Shown: positions 1 to 4,115 of the stretch, in pieces
Layout: every line of letters begins with the position of its first letter
Numbering within the stretch: the first letter of the stretch is position 1
Origin: CAVZLD01 sp964522605
GTDB lineage: Bacteria > Planctomycetota > Planctomycetia > Pirellulales > Pirellulaceae
Length of the DNA: 6,655 bases
Assembly (NCBI GenBank): GCA_964522605.1
Contig: CAZFWV010000372.1
Location: 1-6,655 of the forward strand
Direction: 5' to 3'
Notes under the pieces: model-generated
What the model was told of the DNA's origin: nothing
What the model saw: the letters and a program-made list of their open reading frames with translations, nothing else
The model's database searches: none
Made by a program: the position numbers and the translations under genes

Positions 1-1229
1 GAGGCGCAAATCGCGTCCAGATCGCCATCACCGTCAAGGTCTGCCGCATAGACGGACCGGGGATCGCTCAATGAAGGTGAGATCTCTTGTTGTGGTCCAA
101 ACGTGCCAACTCCGTCCAGGTTGTTGTACCACGCTAGCGCGTTGTCGACGGACGATGCTGAGATCACGTCTGGGGCGCCGTCGTTGTCTAGATCGGCCGC
201 AGAGACACTGACGGGCCGTTCTATGTTGCTTGCGATAATCCGCTGGGGTCCAAAGTTGCCTCGTCCATCGATGTTCTCATGCCAGATCACCCTGGAAATA
301 CGGTCCTCATTCTGTACGCCCGAGAGCACATCCAGATCGCCGTCGTTATCCAGGTCGGTGGTGTTAATCGCGTGTACCCCACTCAGATCTCCCGTGATCT
401 CTTGAGACGAACTGAAGTCACCTTGGCCGTTTGTGTTTTCATACCAGGCGATCGTGTTGTTGCTATACGATGCGGAGATCACATCCAGGTCGCCGTCACT
501 GTCGAGGTCGGCGGCGTGAACCTCAAAGCTATAATCTGAGTCGATCACCCTGCGACTTCCGAAGTCTCCCATGCCATCGACGTTCTCATACCAGACGATC
601 TTGTATCCGGACATCTCCAATATGTCGGCAAGCACGTCCTGATCACCGTCCCCGTCCAAATCGCCGATCGAGACGGAAAGGACTCGTCCAGCTGGGTCTG
701 TCGAGATCTCGCGTGCGAGCCCAAAGCTGCCCGATCCGTCTGTATTCTCGTACCAGGCGATCTTGCCCGGGCCGACGTCAGTGAAGCCTGAGATCACATC
801 CGGATCCCCGTCGCCATCCAGGTCACCGACTTGGACATGAAGGGAGTCCGGGACAGTGGCAATCACGTGTGGCAATCCAAAAGTCCCCGCCCCATCAAGG
901 TTTTCGTTCCAGATGATCTTGCTTTCGAAGCTGCCCAGTGGTCCCGAAGTCCGGTTGAGGACGGAGAGTACATCCAGATCGCCGTCGCGATCCAGATCCA
1001 CGGCGTGTACCGCTGATATAAATTTTCCGTCGGTTGGAATCACCTGCTCCGGTCCGTAGTTGCCCAATCCGTCGAGGTTCTCGTACCACGCAACATACCC
1101 GTACGGGGGCGTCTCATGACTTCCGGATGCGCACAGGATGTCCAGGTCGTTATCCCCGTCTAGATCGGCAGCGACCGCATCCCATCGGGGATCCGAGCGG
1201 TGGACCACCTGTTGCGGACCAAAGGGGAC
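1..1229 (-). repeat. Tandem VCBS/FG-GAP protein repeats in the protease-like gene
   Basis: Eight Asp-rich loops of DLDGDGDLD type begin at 1166, 998, 824, 662, 509, 356, 194 and 41 (minus strand). They are 56, 58, 54, 51, 51, 54 and 51 codons apart. Between them lie seven copies of a W-Y-E-N-x-D-G-x-G-x-F-G cassette with variants (WNEN, WHEN, WYNN). This pattern is known in beta-propeller-like FG-GAP/VCBS domains, where the Asp loops bind calcium. Spacing is more regular toward the left edge. The last unit is cut by the window, so the total number is unknown. At DNA level the copies are diverged, with only short shared runs such as the ATCCAGATCGCCGTC type, so they are an old array rather than recent duplications. 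Confidence 0.9.
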
Positions 1230-3113
1230 CGGCGTCGCGATCTGAAAGCTGTGGGTGTATGCGGCACTCGAGCCGCTTCCAACCGAGGGCATGCCGCTGA
1301 TCGTCAACCGATACGCGCCACTGGGAAGGCGGGTGCTTTTCATTCCCGCAATTCCGTCGAGCCGTAAACGCACGCCGCGCCCCGCGAACGGTATGTAGTA
1401 GTCGTCATGGTCAGTGACACCGGCCGCATCGGCGGATCGCGGTTGGGTGACCACCGAGATCTGGACTTCTCGGTCGTCCGAGCTGTTCGTGGGATCTCCC
1501 AGGTAGGTCAGCTGGTAGTTGCTCACATCGAGCACACTGGCTGGCTCCATCGCATGGCTGAATCGGACACCGATCGGATCGCCCACACTCAGCAAAGAAA
1601 GTGTGGGTGGATTTGCGCCAAGTGTTCCCAGCCCTTCCAGCGTGATCACGCGCGGCGGGGCTGCGGGCCCCACGGCCAGCGAGGCATTTACGCGCCCGGC
1701 GCCCAACTGGTTCTGCAGCGCAGGATTCATTGTGTCAATCGAGTCGGCCGTGGCCAGGATTTGCCCGGCAATTTCGTCGGGCCCCCAGTCCGGATGCTTG
1801 CTCTTCACCAGAGCGGCCACGCCAGAGACAACAGCAGCGGACAGGCTGGAACCACTCTCCCGTCCAAACGCCCCGCCGATCGTGCCGGCCTCTGACGGAT
1901 CGTCTCGATCGATGAATGTCGTCAGCACGTCAACACCTTGCGCCGACAAATCGACGAGTGCGCCGGTCCGATGGATACCGTCCCATCCATCATCGGCATC
2001 CACCGCGGTAATCGCTAAGGCGTATGGGTCCGACGCGGGATACGAGATGCCTCCCTCTGAAATCGGAGTCACAGCGGCGACGACAAGCACACCCTGGTCG
2101 TAGGCATGGGCAATGGCATCCGACATCGCCTGACTGAAGCCTCCTCCGCCCAAGGACAGGTTGATAATGTCCGCACCATCATCGGTGTCCGGGTCACCGT
2201 CTGGATCGACGGCATACAGAACGCCGGAGACAATATCGTCGATTTGCCCCAGGCCGTCGGCATCGAGCACGCGGATCGGCATGCTGCGCGCATTCGGTGC
2301 CACGCCGACCACGCCGCCTGCCCAGCTTGAGTCCTCGAGAGCTTCTTCGGCCAGGTCCTGCAGGTTGTCGGCTTCGGCCGCGATGATGCCGGCGATTATC
2401 GTACCGTGGCCATGTTCGTCCTGCGGCGTTCCGCCAACGAACGTGGTGCCCGCAATGAGGTTCTCGTCCAGGTCCGGGTGATCGAGGTCGACGCCCGAGT
2501 CGACGACGGCCACCACGACACTCGGATCGCCCGTGGTAACATCCCAGGCATCTGGGGTGCCGATCTTCAGCAGGTGTTCCTGAAGGCCGAACTCCCAGTC
2601 TCCCGTAAAGCCCGGATCGCTGGGTGCGGATTTCATCTGCATCGTGAAGTTGGGCTCGGCATAAGAAACACCAGGCAGTTGCGAAAGTCGTCTCGCCACC
2701 TCCTCGACGTCGGCAGGCTCCGACAGCTGCCAATGCGTCACGACTCGACGGCCCTGTCCGCCCTGAGGCGGTAGGTCAAGTAGGACGCGACCGGTGTGCA
2801 GTTGCTTTTCCGCCAAGATGCGCTGGGCCCGCTCCAGTGCGGTTAGGGTGTCTTCCGCCTGAAAGACGGCAGCGATCTCGCCGTCGAAGCCGATGATCAA
2901 TTCACCCGGGGCAAACGCCGGTGGTTCCTCGTTCCACCCCGGACTGGAACTGAGCATCGTGCGCAGCTCAAGTGATTCAAGATGCAGTCGGCGATAGGAG
3001 GTGTGCCTGTCTCGCAATCTTGGATTCGTTCGGATCGGTGACCGCCTGCGTCGCAATTCGAGTCTTTCGGCTCGAGTTCCCGATGGCGTGGATCGTCGAC
3101 TGTTTTTCAGCAT
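1..3113 (-). CDS. LEPR-XLL-type secreted S8 (subtilisin-like) serine protease with VCBS/FG-GAP repeats, C-terminus off the window
   Basis: An unbroken frame of 1037 codons from ATG at 3113; an AAAGG ribosome site lies 9 nt upstream. Residues 1-44 are Arg-rich. Residues 45-55 (LESLELRTMLS) match the planctomycete LEPR-XLL motif. Residues about 66-180 look like a protease propeptide, ending LPGVSYAEPNF. The S8 domain spans about 190-475: Asp205 in VVDSGVDLDHPDL, His236 in HGHGTIIAG, Ser423 in SGSSLSAAVVSG. The oxyanion Asn position is Pro350 (AAVTPISEGG), and no Asn occurs nearby, so catalysis may be weak or altered. Residues about 488-625 resemble a SbsA/Big_5 Ig-like domain (IGVRFSHAM, NYQLTYLG). 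From about 629 onward come VCBS/FG-GAP repeats with DxDxDGDxD calcium-type loops and WYEN-DG-G-FG segments. A surface or exported location is inferred from family knowledge. The role could be proteolysis, or binding and adhesion if the enzyme is inactive. The C-terminus is unseen. Confidence 0.92.
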   Translation of the reverse strand, partial: MLKNSRRSTPSGTRAERLELRRRRSPIRTNPRLRDRHTSYRRLHLESLELRTMLSSSPGWNEEPPAFAPGELIIGFDGEIAAVFQAEDTLTALERAQRILAEKQLHTGRVLLDLPPQGGQGRRVVTHWQLSEPADVEEVARRLSQLPGVSYAEPNFTMQMKSAPSDPGFTGDWEFGLQEHLLKIGTPDAWDVTTGDPSVVVAVVDSGVDLDHPDLDENLIAGTTFVGGTPQDEHGHGTIIAGIIAAEADNLQDLAEEALEDSSWAGGVVGVAPNARSMPIRVLDADGLGQIDDIVSGVLYAVDPDGDPDTDDGADIINLSLGGGGFSQAMSDAIAHAYDQGVLVVAAVTPISEGGISYPASDPYALAITAVDADDGWDGIHRTGALVDLSAQGVDVLTTFIDRDDPSEAGTIGGAFGRESGSSLSAAVVSGVAALVKSKHPDWGPDEIAGQILATADSIDTMNPALQNQLGAGRVNASLAVGPAAPPRVITLEGLGTLGANPPTLSLLSVGDPIGVRFSHAMEPASVLDVSNYQLTYLGDPTNSSDDREVQISVVTQPRSADAAGVTDHDDYYIPFAGRGVRLRLDGIAGMKSTRLPSGAYRLTISGMPSVGSGSSAAYTHSFQIATPVPFGPQQVVHRSDPRWDAVAADLDGDNDLDILCASGSHETPPYGYVAWYENLDGLGNYGPEQVIPTDGKFISAVHAVDLDRDGDLDVLSVLNRTSGPLGSFESKIIWNENLDGAGTFGLPHVIATVPDSLHVQVGDLDGDGDPDVISGFTDVGPGKIAWYENTDGSGSFGLAREISTDPAGRVLSVSIGDLDGDGDQDVLADILEMSGYKIVWYENVDGMGDFGSRRVIDSDYSFEVHAADLDSDGDLDVISASYSNNTIAWYENTNGQGDFSSSQEITGDLSGVHAINTTDLDNDGDLDVLSGVQNEDRISRVIWHENIDGRGNFGPQRIIASNIERPVSVSAADLDNDGAPDVISASSVDNALAWYNNLDGVGTFGPQQEISPSLSDPRSVYAADLDGDGDLDAICA

Positions 3114-3122
3114 GGTTGGCGG

Positions 3123-3127
3123 CCTTT
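3123..3127 (-). promoter_or_regulatory. Ribosome binding site of the protease-like gene
   Basis: Reading the minus strand, AAAGG ends 9 nt before the ATG at 3113. It supports that start over the frame's further upstream extension, which has no ATG close by and no recognisable domain. The match to the anti-Shine-Dalgarno sequence is short, so support is moderate. Confidence 0.5.
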
Positions 3128-3198
3128 GCTGCTGTTTGGATCTTGCGCCGCGAGACACGTGGGAAGCACTGTGCAGCGAGAGGTGCCCCCTATCACTG

Positions 3199-3222
3199 AC
3201 TTCCCCAAAACTCAGGGGAAGT
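3199..3222. repeat. Perfect 8-bp inverted repeat (ACTTCCCC / GGGGAAGT)
   Basis: The arms are at 3199-3206 and 3215-3222, with an 8-nt loop (AAAACTCA). No T-run follows on either strand, so an intrinsic terminator is unlikely. It lies 86 bp upstream of the protease start and 261 bp upstream of the sigma factor start, a plausible place for an operator or a leader hairpin. Function is not shown by the sequence. Confidence 0.55.
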
Positions 3223-3234
3223 AACGGTTTGGGG
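3203..3234. repeat. Overlapping 7-bp inverted repeat (CCCCAAA / TTTGGGG)
   Basis: The arms are at 3203-3209 and 3228-3234. The left arm shares CCCC (3203-3206) with the 8-bp inverted repeat at 3199-3222, so the two hairpins cannot form together in one RNA. This may be chance in a G- and C-tract-rich stretch, or a switchable leader structure. Confidence 0.45.
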
Positions 3235-3339
3235 GATGGAATTCTTGAAATTCGGTGGATGTGGCGAATCCATCGACTTCAAATCGAGTATGGAAAGCAA
3301 TCCACAGTTCGCCCGACCAGGGGAAGCGGGTAAGAGGGG

Positions 3340-3368
3340 TGCGCCGGGCAGCATCCGTCGTCGGCGCA
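3340..3368. repeat. Perfect 7-bp GC-rich inverted repeat (TGCGCCG / CGGCGCA)
   Basis: The arms are at 3340-3346 and 3362-3368, with a 15-nt loop. It lies 114 bp upstream of the sigma factor ATG. No T-run follows, so it is not a typical terminator. It could be a hairpin in the 5' leader of the sigma factor-kinase mRNA or a protein-binding site. Confidence 0.4.
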
Positions 3369-3469
3369 AGACGCATGCGGAGAAGACTTTACGCGATGGT
3401 GAGGACAATCCGCGCGAAAAACCCAGAGAATTATCGATACTTTCTGGCCGTTTTGAGAAAATCAGTAGT

Positions 3470-3475
3470 AGAGGA
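3470..3475 (+). promoter_or_regulatory. Ribosome binding site of the sigma factor gene
   Basis: AGAGGA ends 7 nt before the ATG at 3483. This strong site decides the start. The frame is open back to an ATG at 3255, but the extra 76 residues show no sigma-factor homology and lack a comparable site. Confidence 0.75.
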
Positions 3476-3482
3476 ATCCTCG

Positions 3483-4112
3483 ATGCACGATGACGGGACG
3501 ACCGAGCGTTTGATGCGGCGTGCCGTGAAAGGGGATCAGTCCGCGGCGGGGCAGTTGGTTGATCGCCATCGACAGCGGCTCTGGAGGATGGTCTCCTTCC
3601 GGCTTGATCCACGGGTGCGTGCGCGGGTCGATCCGTCAGATGTTGTGCAAGAGACGCTCGTCGAGGCAATTCAGAAGATGCCTCAGTATTTGCAGGAGCT
3701 TCCTGTCCCCTTCTATCCCTGGCTGCGCCAAATCGCTTGGCGGCAAATACTTCACTTACATCAGCAGCACCTATATCGACAGAAGCGTTCTGTTCTCAGG
3801 GAACAGGATCACAATGTGCCCGTGTCGGATCCTTCCCATGCCGAGTTGGCTCGGCAGTTGGTGACGACCAGTATGGGACCGAGCACGATGATGCGTCGGG
3901 CAGAACGAATTGCACGCATTCAGCAGGCGATCGACCACCTGCGACCGAACCATCGCGAGGTACTCCTACTGCGGTACGTGGAATTCCTGACGGTGCCGGA
4001 GATTGCTGCCGTGCTCAATATATCCGAAGCTGCTGTGAAGATGCGGCACATTCGTGCGCTGGAACGACTACGGGAGCACTTGGCGCGCGAAGATTCTTCG
4101 GGGGAGTGCTGA
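3483..4112 (+). CDS. ECF-type RNA polymerase sigma-70 family factor, planctomycete kinase-associated type
   Basis: This 209-residue protein has the two-domain layout of ECF sigma factors, which direct RNA polymerase to specific promoters. Region 2 spans about 8-95: the core-binding and -10 recognition part includes VDPSDVVQETLVEA (49-62) and PWLRQIAWRQILHLHQ (79-94). Region 4 spans about 145-200: the helix-turn-helix that reads the -35 element includes LRPNHREVLLLRYVEFL and VPEIAAVLNISEAAVKMR. A 50-residue linker rich in Ser/Thr and charged residues joins them (TTSMGPSTMMRR, 128-139). Length is normal for the family. The start is set by AGAGGA 7 nt upstream. Its stop codon lies 3 nt before the kinase gene, indicating one operon. 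No anti-sigma gene is adjacent. The family is certain from sequence; target promoters and the controlling signal are unknown. Confidence 0.95.
   Translation: MHDDGTTERLMRRAVKGDQSAAGQLVDRHRQRLWRMVSFRLDPRVRARVDPSDVVQETLVEAIQKMPQYLQELPVPFYPWLRQIAWRQILHLHQQHLYRQKRSVLREQDHNVPVSDPSHAELARQLVTTSMGPSTMMRRAERIARIQQAIDHLRPNHREVLLLRYVEFLTVPEIAAVLNISEAAVKMRHIRALERLREHLAREDSSGEC
4100..4106 (+). promoter_or_regulatory. Ribosome binding site of the kinase gene, inside the sigma factor's last codons
   Basis: GGGGGAG ends 9 nt before the ATG at 4116. It overlaps the final codons of the sigma factor gene, which suggests translational coupling between the two. Confidence 0.65.
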
Positions 4113-4115
4113 ATC

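Larger units (their letters stand above)
3114..3482. other. Divergent intergenic region (369 bp)
   Basis: This region separates the minus-strand protease-like gene from the plus-strand sigma factor-kinase operon and must contain or adjoin both promoters. No convincing -35/-10 pair was found: TTGAAA at 3245-3250 has a 17-nt spacing but only a poor -10 (ATCCAT). The region holds several short perfect inverted repeats, listed separately, and a 9-bp direct repeat CAGGGGAAG at 3213-3221 and 3318-3326. All three plus frames are largely open from about 3255 to 3482, but none of the encoded peptides resembles a known family, so no gene is called. Confidence 0.7.

Noticed and set aside
2194..2733. Second minus-strand open frame within the protease-like gene
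   Set aside because: Out of frame with the S8 domain, with low-complexity Arg/Gly-rich content typical of a shadow of GC-rich coding sequence.
3199..3222. Intrinsic terminator
   Set aside because: A perfect stem, but no T-run after it on either strand, and it lies between divergent genes where no transcript should end.
3245..3273. Sigma-70-type promoter TTGAAA-17-ATCCAT
   Set aside because: The -10 hexamer matches only two of six positions, and vegetative promoter rules in planctomycetes are too poorly defined to call it.
3273..3287. Selenocysteine tRNA-like anticodon arm (TCGA-CTTCAAA-TCGA with TCA anticodon)
   Set aside because: The loop matches that of selC, but no T-arm (GGTTCGA with flanking pairs), no acceptor stem partner and no CCA end occur at the right distances. 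The 4-bp stem is probably chance.
3255..3482. N-terminal extension of the sigma factor from an upstream ATG
   Set aside because: The extra residues are Arg-rich with no sigma homology. A strong AGAGGA site sits 7 nt before the internal ATG at 3483, giving a normal ECF length of 209 residues.
3236..3493. Possible small leader gene (85 codons) overlapping the sigma factor start
   Set aside because: No proper ribosome site (a G-run directly abuts the ATG), no recognisable domain, and the other plus frames are equally open here.
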